This document shows, piece after piece, positions 43,874 to 53,251 of a stretch of 64,000 nucleotides of DNA; the stretch's first letter is position 1, and every line of letters begins with the position of its first letter. This stretch comes from an uncultured Flavobacteriaceae bacterium (GTDB lineage Bacteria > Bacteroidota > Bacteroidia > Flavobacteriales > Flavobacteriaceae). The position numbers and the translations under genes are program-made. The stretch is taken from contig CANLWG010000007.1 of the NCBI GenBank assembly GCA_947494715.1, positions 124,001 through 188,000 of the forward strand, written 5' to 3'. The notes under the pieces are model-generated. The model searched no databases and had not been told where the DNA came from. It saw nothing but the letters and a program-made list of their open reading frames with translations.

Positions 43874-45103
43874 CTAAGGTTGTGGTAGTTCCAAAATTCT
43901 TTCCGGCCCAAAAAACTTAAAGGCTATACCAAAGGCAATTACTGAAAGTATCATCCCTATCATGAAGATGGTATAGGTTAAACGTAGAATCCTATATTTT
44001 TTATCCAGGACCTTCCCTAAAAAATAAAGATCTTTGGTCAGTGACTTATACACATAGACCTGGTCTTTGATCAATTCTTGAATGGCCCATTCGTATTCCG
44101 GAAGCTTCATTTTATGAAAGTTTCCAAAAAAGAGCAGATTTACCTTTTGCTCTTCCACATCTTCTTTGGTAAACTCACCGCGAGTAACATTCGGTCGTGT
44201 GGCCAAAATTGAAAGTACCATGGATATCACACTGAATACTATAAAAATAACGGTAGGATAAATCAGGTAATCATTGGATGGATTGTCCAGTTTGGGGATA
44301 AGGTTGGCCAGAACCAGTGAAATGATAATCGCATTAACGGATAACAATATATTGGCCTTGGTGTCCGCAATGTCGCTTAATTTTAAATGATTACGCATGG
44401 TAACCCTGAACAGTGTCTGTATGCCTCGTTCTGGACTTTGATTTTTAAGCTGTGCCTTGAGTTGTTCCTTTTTTAAAAGCTTTCTATCATCTTTTTTGTT
44501 TTTCAAAATATCGGCCAAATTTTTGTCCTTGCGATCCTGCCAGTTTTCCTTGGCATAATCCGTATAAAAACGATGTTCGGCCCGGAACATTTTCACATTG
44601 GCCTCTTGCCATTCCTTGAACGAATATTTCGCTATGCCCAATTTCGTCAACTCTTCACGAAGTAGTTCAGAGGTTTCCAAATAACTCTTTTGTCCTAAAT
44701 GGGACGAGTCCGCATCCCGAATTATTTCTTCGGAAAGGTTTTTAGGCTGATAAAAGCGTTTTGTGGCCATAATTAATGCGGAAACATCCTGTATTAAGCC
44801 ATTATCAAAACCCTGCGATTCCAAAAATTCCTTGGCAATGGAGCAACTTGCCTCTTCATGATTTTCCGTACCTTTTGTGTATCCAGTATCGTGAAGCCAA
44901 GCAGCCAGAACAAGTGCATTATTTTCTTTATCTTTTAAGTTGTAAAAATTCAATAGTTCTTGTGTACTTTCAACAACACGTTGGGTATGGCGCAAATTGT
45001 GGTACAGATACTTGGAATCCAATTTATTTGTCAATAAATCGGTTACAAAATGTTCAGTTTTTTCAAGAATTTCCGACATACCAAGAGATTTAATCGATTT
45101 CAC
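43874..45103 (-). CDS. HD phosphohydrolase fused to Pycsar effector (PycTM) domain
   Basis: 409 residues. Residues 1-200 form an HD domain: NLRHTQRVVEST, LAAWLHDTGYTKGTENHEEAS, DADSSHLGQKSY. Then a basic helical linker (about 195-225) leads to the PycTM-like part: TLFRVTMRNHLKLSDIADTKANILLSVNAIIISLVLANL, two further membrane segments and MKLPEYEWAIQELIKDQVYVYKSLTKDLYFLGKVLDKKYRILRL. PycTM is the membrane-disrupting effector of cyclic-pyrimidine (Pycsar) defence. No cyclase gene is seen here. Its start is 33 bp from the divergent gene at 45137. Confidence 0.85.
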   Translation of the reverse strand: MKSIKSLGMSEILEKTEHFVTDLLTNKLDSKYLYHNLRHTQRVVESTQELLNFYNLKDKENNALVLAAWLHDTGYTKGTENHEEASCSIAKEFLESQGFDNGLIQDVSALIMATKRFYQPKNLSEEIIRDADSSHLGQKSYLETSELLREELTKLGIAKYSFKEWQEANVKMFRAEHRFYTDYAKENWQDRKDKNLADILKNKKDDRKLLKKEQLKAQLKNQSPERGIQTLFRVTMRNHLKLSDIADTKANILLSVNAIIISLVLANLIPKLDNPSNDYLIYPTVIFIVFSVISMVLSILATRPNVTRGEFTKEDVEEQKVNLLFFGNFHKMKLPEYEWAIQELIKDQVYVYKSLTKDLYFLGKVLDKKYRILRLTYTIFMIGMILSVIAFGIAFKFFGPERILELPQP

Positions 45104-45136
45104 AAATTACAAAAATTTAGTTTCTAGAACATCTTT

Positions 45137-48100
45137 ATGAAGAAATATTACTTAATACTCCTACTTCTCCTGTTCATCAGCAGTTGTGCAACCTATAAAA
45201 CAAAATATTTAAAGGGAACGGAATCGTCTAGTTCTCCCACCAATAAACAAGTATCCCATACCTTTTATTTGATTGGGGACGCCGGTTTGTCGCCCATGGG
45301 TGATATGAATCCCGCGCTGCGGATGTTTAAAAATAAATTGGACAAAGCCGACAAAAATAGTACGGCCATTTTTTTAGGGGACAATATTTACCCCGCAGGA
45401 TTGCCTGATCCAAAGAAAGACGCAATGGCTTATAAAACAGCTGGGAATCATTTGGATGCGCAATTGGAGACTTTACAAAATTATAAGGGAAGGCCGCTCT
45501 TTATTCCAGGTAACCACGACTGGTATAACGAAGGTCTCGAAGGACTGGAACGTCAAGAAGACTACCTAAAGAAGAGGTTGAAGCAGAAAGACCCCTTTCT
45601 CCCCGAAAATGGCTGTCCTTTGGAGACCATTGAAATAAGTGAAGATCTGGTGGTGATTGTTATAGATACAGAATGGTATTTGACCAATTGGGACAAGCAT
45701 CCAAAAATGAACGATAAATGTGATATAAAAAGCAGGGATAAATTTTTGTTGGAACTAGCAGATGAAATCAAGGATAATAGGCAACGTACCACTATAATAG
45801 CAATGCATCATCCTATGTTCAGTTATGGGCCGCATGGAGGACAATTTTCCCTTCGTCAACAACTATATCCGGACAATGGGAACTTTCCACTACCATTTTT
45901 GGGGTCTTTGGCCAATTTGTTAAGGAAAACCTCTGGAGCCTCCATAGCGGACTTACAGAACAAACGTTACAGAGAGCTCAGAAATAGAATTATAACTTTG
46001 GCCCAATATTCGGAAAAGGTCATATTTGCATCGGGCCATGAACACACTTTACAATATATTGTTGAGAAAGGACTCCCTCAAATTGTCAGTGGTTCCGGAG
46101 CTAAAAAGGGGAATACGCGGCTTTTGAACGGAAGCAAGTTCTCCACGGGAAGAATGGGCTATGCCACATTGGAAGTCTTTGAAGATGGCTCTTCATTTGT
46201 TAGCTACTATGGAGTGGGAAATGATGGTTCCGAGGAACGTCTTTTCGGCTCCCCAGTTTTGCCTCCGGATAGAAAACCTATCACAAGAACCTATCCGGAA
46301 ACCTTTCCCGATACGGTAAAGGCCTCTGTTTATTCCGAAGAAGAAATTGATAAATCGGGTTTCTTCAAGACTATTTGGGGAGAACGCTATCGCAAATATT
46401 ATGCAACCGAAGTTGCAGCACCTACGGTAGATTTGGATACACTTTTAGGAGGACTGGAACCGGTTAGGAAAGGAGGGGGAAATCAGTCCAAATCGTTAAG
46501 GCTACGTCATAAAAACGGAAAGGAATATGTAATGCGGGCCCTTCGTAAACGAGCGGATCTATATCTGCAGGCCATGGTATTCACGGAACAATATATAACC
46601 GATGATCTGGAGGATACCTATACGGTAGAGTTACTGGAGGACTTTTATACCGGATCACATCCCTATGCTCCCTTTACTGTTGGGGCACTGTCCGATGCCA
46701 TTGGAATCTATCATACCAATCCAGTCCTTTATTATATTCCAAAACAAGATGCATTGGAAGAATTTAATGAAGAATTTGGGGATGAATTGTATATGATAGA
46801 GGAGCACGCCGGCGATGGGCATGGGGATTTAAAAAGTTTTGGATATGCCGATGAACTTAAAAGTACGGATGATATGCTGGAAGATCTTCGCGATGATGAG
46901 AAGTACGAAGTGGATAGCGAAATGTATCTAAGGACCCGATTATTTGATATGGTAATTGGAGATTGGGACCGTCATGTGGATCAATGGCGCTGGGCCGAAT
47001 TTAAGAATAAGGACACAGGAAAAGTCATCTACAAACCTATCCCTAGGGATAGGGACCAGGCCTATTCCATAATGGGCGATGGCCTTTTGATGGGCCTTGC
47101 CACACGCATTATTCCGGGGTTGCGGTTAATGGAAGGTTTTAACGAGGAAATCAGAAGTGTTCAGGGCTTTAATTCATCTCCTAAAACCTATGTTTTGGAT
47201 ATGGCGGTATTAACGGAGACCAATCCACAACAATGGAGGGAACAGGCCAGGTTCATAAAAGATAACCTAACCTCCGAAGTAATCGATGAGGCTTTTCAAT
47301 ATTTTCCGGATGAGGTAAGGGACGAAACGGTAAAAAATATGAAGCAGATCCTTTTAGCTAGGATAGACAAAATTGATCAAACTGCGATGGACTACTATCG
47401 TGTTATGAATAAATATGCAACAATAATCGGTACGGATAAGGACGATTGGTTTCAAATAACACGTACCAGTTCCAACGAGACCGAGGTAAAGGTATATCGC
47501 ATTATCGATGGAAAGAAGGATCGGTTGTTTTTCAGCAAAAAGTTTTCTGTCCAAACCACCAAAGAGCTCTGGATATATGGTTTGGATGATGATGACCGCT
47601 TTGAGGTAACCGGTGAAAGCAACAATAGGATAAAATTACGGCTCATTGGCGGTCAGAATAATGATGTTTATGACATTAAAAATGGAAATCGGGTTGCAAT
47701 CTATGATCACAAAAGCAAAAAAAATACGCTAAAAGAAGTGCGTGGCGTAAAAGTGAAATTGACCAATGATTATGAAACCAATACCTATCGGCCCTTAAAG
47801 ATTAGAAATAGTACAAACCAGTTTATACCCACAATAGGTTTTAATCCGGATGACGGAATGAAAATAGGTTTTACCGATACCTACACCTTTAATGGTTTTC
47901 GTCAGAACCCGTTTACCCAGCAACATACGGTAAATGCGGCTTTCTATTTTGCCACAAACGGTTTTGAGTTAGGTTATAGTGGAGAATTTGCCCATATATT
48001 CGAAAATTGGAACTTGGAATTGGGTGCACGTTTTACCAGCCCCAATTTTGCGATCAACTTTTTTGGTTTTGGCAATGATACGCCCAATTTTGATGATGAT

Positions 48101-48847
48101 TTGGAGTTGGATTTCAATCGGGTAAAATTACAGACTTTACGATTCTCTCCTGCCTTGGTTTGGCGTGGACAATTGGGTGCCAAAGTACGCTTTGGGGCTT
48201 CCTATGAGACGATAGACGTGGAAGAAACAGAAGACCGATTTATAAATGAATACGCCGCTGAAAATACTTTGATTCCGGAAAATAGCTTTTTGGGAGTAGA
48301 TGGGGAGTATACCTTTAGCAATGCGGATTATTCCGGATTCCCCACCTTGGGTATGGCCACATCACTTCTGGCAGGGTATCGAAGCAATGTGAGTAACTCG
48401 GGAAGTTTTGGATATATTGTTCCAAGTCTTAGCATAGCCTATAAACTGGTATCCAGTGGTCGTTTGGTACTGGGAACCAAAATGAAGGGCCACTTCAATA
48501 TCGGGGACGGCTATGAATTTTACCAAGCAGCCAGTATAGGGGGTATAGACGGACTTCGAGGATTTCGGAATCAAAGGTTTACCGGCAAAAAGGCGTATTA
48601 TCAAAACACCGATATTCGGTATAGTTTTCGTAAGATGCGTACGGGAATTGTGCCCACTGCCTTAGGTATGTATGCAGGGTTTGATTATGGAAGGGTCTGG
48701 CAACCCGATCAGGATTCGGATATCTGGCATACGTCCTATGGTCTTGGGTTTTTCGCCAATGCCGCCGATATTTTCTCTTTCCGGACCGCCTTGTTCAATA
48801 GTACGGATGGGCCTCGGTTTACTTTTGGTGTAGGTTTCGGTTTCTAG
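45137..48847 (+). CDS. Phosphoesterase / kinase-like / outer-membrane-barrel fusion lipoprotein
   Basis: 1236 residues. Lipobox FISSC (Cys17). A calcineurin-like phosphoesterase follows (YLIGDAGL, FLGDNIYPAG, GNHDWYN, MHHPMFS, SGHEHTLQY). The middle (about 440-730) has RLRHKNGKEYVMRALRK, FDMVIGDWDRHVDQWRWAEF (about 605-622) and YKPIPRDRDQAYS (about 632-644); the DRH-loop and following DRD resemble the catalytic loop of HipA/Fam20-type kinases. From about 880 a beta-barrel begins (IPTIGFNPDDGMKIGFTDTYTF) and the protein ends in Phe (FTFGVGFGF), with GLRGF as in Omp85 proteins. Confidence 0.85.
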   Translation: MKKYYLILLLLLFISSCATYKTKYLKGTESSSSPTNKQVSHTFYLIGDAGLSPMGDMNPALRMFKNKLDKADKNSTAIFLGDNIYPAGLPDPKKDAMAYKTAGNHLDAQLETLQNYKGRPLFIPGNHDWYNEGLEGLERQEDYLKKRLKQKDPFLPENGCPLETIEISEDLVVIVIDTEWYLTNWDKHPKMNDKCDIKSRDKFLLELADEIKDNRQRTTIIAMHHPMFSYGPHGGQFSLRQQLYPDNGNFPLPFLGSLANLLRKTSGASIADLQNKRYRELRNRIITLAQYSEKVIFASGHEHTLQYIVEKGLPQIVSGSGAKKGNTRLLNGSKFSTGRMGYATLEVFEDGSSFVSYYGVGNDGSEERLFGSPVLPPDRKPITRTYPETFPDTVKASVYSEEEIDKSGFFKTIWGERYRKYYATEVAAPTVDLDTLLGGLEPVRKGGGNQSKSLRLRHKNGKEYVMRALRKRADLYLQAMVFTEQYITDDLEDTYTVELLEDFYTGSHPYAPFTVGALSDAIGIYHTNPVLYYIPKQDALEEFNEEFGDELYMIEEHAGDGHGDLKSFGYADELKSTDDMLEDLRDDEKYEVDSEMYLRTRLFDMVIGDWDRHVDQWRWAEFKNKDTGKVIYKPIPRDRDQAYSIMGDGLLMGLATRIIPGLRLMEGFNEEIRSVQGFNSSPKTYVLDMAVLTETNPQQWREQARFIKDNLTSEVIDEAFQYFPDEVRDETVKNMKQILLARIDKIDQTAMDYYRVMNKYATIIGTDKDDWFQITRTSSNETEVKVYRIIDGKKDRLFFSKKFSVQTTKELWIYGLDDDDRFEVTGESNNRIKLRLIGGQNNDVYDIKNGNRVAIYDHKSKKNTLKEVRGVKVKLTNDYETNTYRPLKIRNSTNQFIPTIGFNPDDGMKIGFTDTYTFNGFRQNPFTQQHTVNAAFYFATNGFELGYSGEFAHIFENWNLELGARFTSPNFAINFFGFGNDTPNFDDDLELDFNRVKLQTLRFSPALVWRGQLGAKVRFGASYETIDVEETEDRFINEYAAENTLIPENSFLGVDGEYTFSNADYSGFPTLGMATSLLAGYRSNVSNSGSFGYIVPSLSIAYKLVSSGRLVLGTKMKGHFNIGDGYEFYQAASIGGIDGLRGFRNQRFTGKKAYYQNTDIRYSFRKMRTGIVPTALGMYAGFDYGRVWQPDQDSDIWHTSYGLGFFANAADIFSFRTALFNSTDGPRFTFGVGFGF

Positions 48848-48854
48848 GAGCTGA

Positions 48855-49706
48855 TTAGTTTAGCGGAAATGAATATAAATTTCTCCCGGTAGTTCCACGT
48901 TTCTCATCGGAAAGTAAGAGCGTAGAATCATTCTTAAAGCAAATGGCCTCTAATTGGGAACGTGTACCTAAGTCAATTTCCATAGAAGTTCCCTGTAGGA
49001 AATCATTGTCCGTAAAATCGGTTATTTTCCATAGTTTTCCATAGCTCAAGAGCACTATGGTCTTTTCATCGGGAGAAATGTCCGCCGAGGTGATCTGGCA
49101 AGTCTTCCAGTCATCACAAGTTTTAAGAGTGCCCATAAAAATGGCCTTATGTTTCCCGGGATGGTCGGGTATCTTGTACAGTAATGCCGTGCCAGGAAAT
49201 GGCTGGGCCCTATTTTTAGTTATGATATAAAGGAAATTGCCATGATGAAAAAAAGCCTCTGCATCATAGTACAGCTTTGCTTTTTTCGGAGGAAATTTTT
49301 TTTGTTCGGGATAGCTGAACCTAATTTGTAGTGCATCGATTTTGTCACCTGGCTCTATTTCCGGATTGGGAAGTTTATAGATAACCAAATCTTTGCGGTC
49401 ATTTGAATTATTTCCGAAATCCCCAATGTAGAGATTTCCTTTTTTATCCTTGGTCAAATCTTCCCAATCCTTATTTTTGGCATTTTTGACCTTCAATTTC
49501 TTTAAAAGGTTTCCCTTAAAGTCTACTTGATAGATTTCATCCGGGTTACCACCATCCTCAATCAACCAAATTGTTGCCTCGGAAAACGTAGCGATTCCTG
49601 AATTTTCATCCAATTTTTTGGGAAGTTCCGTAATAAAGTTAAGTTGGCCGTAGTTTGAACAGCTGTTTAAAAAAACAATACATAGAAAAGGCAGAAACCT
49701 AATCAT
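48855..49706 (-). CDS. Beta-propeller-like lipoprotein
   Basis: 283 residues; lipobox FLNSC. Repeated blades are suggested by GNPDEIYQVDFKGNLLKKLKV, KDKKGNLYIGDFGNNSNDRKDLVIYKL and TCDDWKTCQITSADISPDEKTIVLLSYGKLWKITDF, similar to SMP-30/YvrE or SdiA-regulated propellers. Its start overlaps the end of the haloperoxidase gene by 8 bp, so the two share an operon. Function unknown. Confidence 0.78.
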   Translation of the reverse strand: MIRFLPFLCIVFLNSCSNYGQLNFITELPKKLDENSGIATFSEATIWLIEDGGNPDEIYQVDFKGNLLKKLKVKNAKNKDWEDLTKDKKGNLYIGDFGNNSNDRKDLVIYKLPNPEIEPGDKIDALQIRFSYPEQKKFPPKKAKLYYDAEAFFHHGNFLYIITKNRAQPFPGTALLYKIPDHPGKHKAIFMGTLKTCDDWKTCQITSADISPDEKTIVLLSYGKLWKITDFTDNDFLQGTSMEIDLGTRSQLEAICFKNDSTLLLSDEKRGTTGRNLYSFPLN

Positions 49707-51051
49707 TGGTGGCCAAATCCTTATTCGCTTTCATCCTCAAATTGTCCAGCACGAACTTGCCTAGGTCACGACCTTGTTTAACACCAACTTGTACGGCTGC
49801 TCTGTAATGGATGCCTCCATACATTCGGCTAATTGCTGCCTCATCGGCCGCCTCGTTAAACGAATTGAAACTTCTTATGGGAAGGCCATAAGGTACTTCG
49901 GTATCATCGTCAAACGCAAAATTATCACCAAAAATATCGGTCAATGCCGTTGCCGCAGCTCCGGATACCACACTATGTCCACTGGTATATTCGGGAAATG
50001 GAGGAGTTTGAAGCACGGGTTTCCAATCATCATCAATATGCTGATTGATCAAAGTTTCCGGGCGGATTAAGTTACTACGATACTTTTCATCCCAACAGCT
50101 GATAAAGGCATCGGCCATGGCAATAGATGCCTTGGTATACGCGTAAACCGTCTTATTAAAATCACTATCCGTCTTTCGGGCGGCAATTTTGGTGATACCG
50201 ATCCAATGGGCTCCAGGAGTTATCTTTTTGGTCGCAAACATCAAATGGCCTCGAGTAACGGATACATAAGGATTACAGTCCCAAAACTGTGCTATTTCTA
50301 TTTCTTCCGACTCATCACCCTCTTCTGTAATTTGCAGACTTATGTCATAGACCTCCTTCAATTCCTTGTAAAAATCGGAACCCTTTTCCATAGAGAATGG
50401 TGGTGGTGGGGTGGGTTTAAATTGGTTGGCGGAATCTATCACGAAGGGACGAATTTTGTTCCAATGTGGCTCTATACCATCCATATAGGCGGGAGGGGTA
50501 GGTTGCCAGCGAGTAGGGTCATCCGTGTCCACTGTAAATTTTGGCATAGTACGGGTCTGGGCATAATTGTCCTTATTCATCCAGGCTCCTATATGATCCG
50601 CCACTTTTAAACCGTAAGCCTTGGAAGCATTAAATACGGTAGGGTTTTTATTTTCCCAGATTCCATAGAGGCTATCTCGAAATATTTCCATTCTTTCTTC
50701 GGAGAAAATCAGGCGTTTGTTCAATTCCATATGGGCCGTCATTGCGGCCAATTGATAATTGATAATACTGCCTTTTTCTGGTTTGGGAATTGAATCCAGT
50801 TGTTTTAGTTGCCCTGCCAAAGAAACATAGTCATCATTTTCCTGCGCTATGATTTCATAAGCTGCAACATTTGGATAGGCAAAAATACGGCTGGCCACTG
50901 GCGGAGAAAAAATATCATGAATCATGATTTCAGTAACCTTATCTACCGAGGCATGCAACTCTTCGGGGGTTATGATTATGGGTTCTTCCTTTTTTGTGCC
51001 ACATGAAACCCATAGCACCGACGTAACACATATCGCCAATATCTTCTTCAT
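49699..51051 (-). CDS. Vanadium-dependent haloperoxidase / PAP2-superfamily lipoprotein
   Basis: 450 residues; lipobox WVSC. The C-terminal half carries the conserved phosphatase/haloperoxidase core: RPETLIN (vanadate/phosphate Arg), PEYTSGHSVVSGAAA (SGH motif with active-site His) and SRMYGGIHYRAAVQVGVKQG (Arg and second His). The extended N-terminal helical part is shared with bacterial vanadium haloperoxidases rather than small lipid phosphatases, and marine flavobacteria are known to make such enzymes. Whether it oxidises halides or hydrolyses phosphate cannot be told from sequence. Confidence 0.82.
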   Translation of the reverse strand: MKKILAICVTSVLWVSCGTKKEEPIIITPEELHASVDKVTEIMIHDIFSPPVASRIFAYPNVAAYEIIAQENDDYVSLAGQLKQLDSIPKPEKGSIINYQLAAMTAHMELNKRLIFSEERMEIFRDSLYGIWENKNPTVFNASKAYGLKVADHIGAWMNKDNYAQTRTMPKFTVDTDDPTRWQPTPPAYMDGIEPHWNKIRPFVIDSANQFKPTPPPPFSMEKGSDFYKELKEVYDISLQITEEGDESEEIEIAQFWDCNPYVSVTRGHLMFATKKITPGAHWIGITKIAARKTDSDFNKTVYAYTKASIAMADAFISCWDEKYRSNLIRPETLINQHIDDDWKPVLQTPPFPEYTSGHSVVSGAAATALTDIFGDNFAFDDDTEVPYGLPIRSFNSFNEAADEAAISRMYGGIHYRAAVQVGVKQGRDLGKFVLDNLRMKANKDLATND

Positions 51052-51398
51052 TTTTCTACTTTTTATTTTATATACCAGTGCCTTTTTATGGTGCGAGGCC
51101 GTTACTACCTCCGGTTAGTTATTTTTAGGTCGTACTATTGAGATATCCTATTAATTATTGGGAAAGATTTTAGACCTTATTAGTGCCCAAAATTACATCA
51201 TTTTCACTTCGTATCAAAACTTGATAATTAGGCTAAAACGAACATATGCTGCTTTAATAGGAATAATTCTGTTTTTGGTAAACATCCTTTCCTTTCCACC
51301 TTTAAGGATTGTACCTTATATTAGTAAAGGGATACAACCATTTTCAAGATCTTAAATTCCCCGGGTTAAATGAGGGGAAGACCATGTCCACCCATCAT
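51052..51398. other. 347-bp spacer without recognisable gene
   Basis: Lies between the haloperoxidase start and the symporter 3' end. A 65-codon plus-strand ORF here has no coding character. No terminator with a clear T tail and no operator-like palindrome were seen. Confidence 0.4.
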
Positions 51399-53051
51399 TT
51401 AGCTCCAAAAGAAGGCATAGATTGCAGCTATAATAATCATCGCCGCAAAGGCTCCAATATTGAATTTTGGACTTGTATTAAAGATTCCCTTAGTAAGTGA
51501 AATGCCCTTGGGGTCTTCTTCTCCCTTGTTTTGGAATAAACTTACTGCAACAATGACCAACATGGTAAGTATGGCGGTATATCCCATTTGGTCCATAAAC
51601 GGAACGTCTACAAAAACTGGACTAGAGGACCATCCGTTTTGGGCTACCTTGAAATACAAGGCAATCGGTATGGAGACCAATGCGCCGATAATGGCCGCCT
51701 TGTTTGTGGTTTTTTTCCAAAACAATCCTAGAATAAAGACAGCCAATATTCCCGGGCTTACCAAACCTGTGTATTCTTGGATAAACTGAAAAGCTTGATC
51801 GATACCACCCAGAAGGGGTGCCATTATACAAGCAATAACAAGTGCAACAGCTGCAGATAGCCTACCAATGTTGACAGTGGTCTTATCAGTGGCATTTTTG
51901 TTGATATATTGCCTATAGATATCCATGGTGAAAATGGTAGATGTAGAATTTAACATCGATGCCAGGGAAGAGACCACAGCTGCAGCCAAAGCTGCAAATG
52001 CCACACCCTTTAGTCCTGTGGGCAAGAATTGTAACAACCATGGATAGGCTTTATCCGCTTGCTCCAGTGAAGGCGTGTTGTTCAATGCCACATCGCCTAG
52101 ACGATTCATGGTCTCCGCATCATTTATCATGACGTATGCTGCTATGCCGGGCACTACTACGATAACAGGTATAACAATTTTCAAAAAAGCGGCCAAAATA
52201 ATCCCCTTTTGGGCTTCACGTAAAGATTTGGCAGCAAGTGTCCGCTGAATAATGTATTGATTGAATCCCCAATAGTAGAGATTGGCAACCCATAGGCCGC
52301 CTACCAAAACACCAAGGCCTGGGAGATTCTTATATTCTGGGTTCGATTCGTCCAAAATCATAACAAATTTTTCAGGAACAGCTTCATAAACAGTCTGAAG
52401 TCCTGCCAAAACACCATTGCCATCAGAAACCGTATTTAATGCCAGATAAGTGGTTACAAGCCCCCCCAACACAAGGAAGATGACCTGGATGACATCGGTC
52501 CACGCAACGGCGGAAAGCCCTCCATATAGGGAGTAGGCTGCTGCAAATAGGGCCAAACCAATCACACCATAGACCATAGGAATGCCCATAATAGTCTCTA
52601 AAGCCAACGATCCCAAATACAATACCGAAGCCAGATTGACAAATACGTAAAGCGCGATCCAAAAGACAGCCAAGATGGTCTTTAGGTTGGTAGAGTATCG
52701 CTTTTCTACAAATTCAGGAATGGTGTATAGCCCTTTTTCTATGAAGATGGGTAAGAAATATTTCCCCACGATCAATAAGGTAATGGCCGCCATCCATTCA
52801 TAAGAGGCAATGGCCAAACCAACGGCAAAACCTGAACCGGACATGCCTATAAACTGTTCTGCGGAAATATTGGCAGCGATCAATGAGGCACCAATGGCCC
52901 ACCATGGTAATGATTTGCTGGCCAAAAAATAATCCTCTGCATTTTTTTGATGCCCTTTTTTATCCCTGGATACCCAGAGGCCCACCCCAAGAATCAAAAA
53001 TGCATATGCTATAAAAATGAAGTAATCCCAAAATTCGAAAGACGAAGTCAT
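51399..53051 (-). CDS. Sodium/solute symporter (SSS), probably xylose
   Basis: 550 residues, about 14 membrane segments, inner membrane. FIFIAYAFLILGVGLWVSRDKKG, DYFLASKSLPWWAIGASLIAANISAEQFIGMSGSGFAVG is the SGLT-type opening, and the later GLVSPGILAVFILGLFWKKTTNKAAI is the SSS core. Close to the vSGLT branch that carries hexoses and pentoses. It is the last gene of the minus-strand group with xylB and xylA, so xylose is the likely substrate. Confidence 0.88.
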   Translation of the reverse strand: MTSSFEFWDYFIFIAYAFLILGVGLWVSRDKKGHQKNAEDYFLASKSLPWWAIGASLIAANISAEQFIGMSGSGFAVGLAIASYEWMAAITLLIVGKYFLPIFIEKGLYTIPEFVEKRYSTNLKTILAVFWIALYVFVNLASVLYLGSLALETIMGIPMVYGVIGLALFAAAYSLYGGLSAVAWTDVIQVIFLVLGGLVTTYLALNTVSDGNGVLAGLQTVYEAVPEKFVMILDESNPEYKNLPGLGVLVGGLWVANLYYWGFNQYIIQRTLAAKSLREAQKGIILAAFLKIVIPVIVVVPGIAAYVMINDAETMNRLGDVALNNTPSLEQADKAYPWLLQFLPTGLKGVAFAALAAAVVSSLASMLNSTSTIFTMDIYRQYINKNATDKTTVNIGRLSAAVALVIACIMAPLLGGIDQAFQFIQEYTGLVSPGILAVFILGLFWKKTTNKAAIIGALVSIPIALYFKVAQNGWSSSPVFVDVPFMDQMGYTAILTMLVIVAVSLFQNKGEEDPKGISLTKGIFNTSPKFNIGAFAAMIIIAAIYAFFWS

Positions 53052-53174
53052 AATTGTATTGGCTGGTTGTTAGTACTAAAAATTCCTTAACGGTCTAGCA
53101 AAGTAACTGTTTTGCTTAAAAAAACCATCGAATTTCTCAAATTCTTTGGTCTTAAATTATGGATTTGACAAAGG

Positions 53175-53202
53175 CCCGCAAAGTTTTATAAAACTTTGCG
53201 GG
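53175..53202. repeat. 28-bp perfect palindrome in xyl operon
   Basis: Each half begins CCCGCAAAGTTTTA and the second half is its exact reverse complement. It lies between xylA and the symporter gene and may form a cruciform in DNA or a hairpin in the transcript. There is no T tail, so a simple terminator is unlikely; similar GCAAGGTTTT-type palindromes are dispersed in flavobacterial genomes (from memory). Confidence 0.75.
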
Positions 53203-53251
53203 TCAATGCCGTTATAGAATTCAATACATTATTAGGGACAAAAGGAAATTC

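Noticed and set aside
51158-51355. 65-codon plus-strand ORF in the spacer after the haloperoxidase
   Set aside because: Low-complexity AT-rich translation, no neighbour or domain support.
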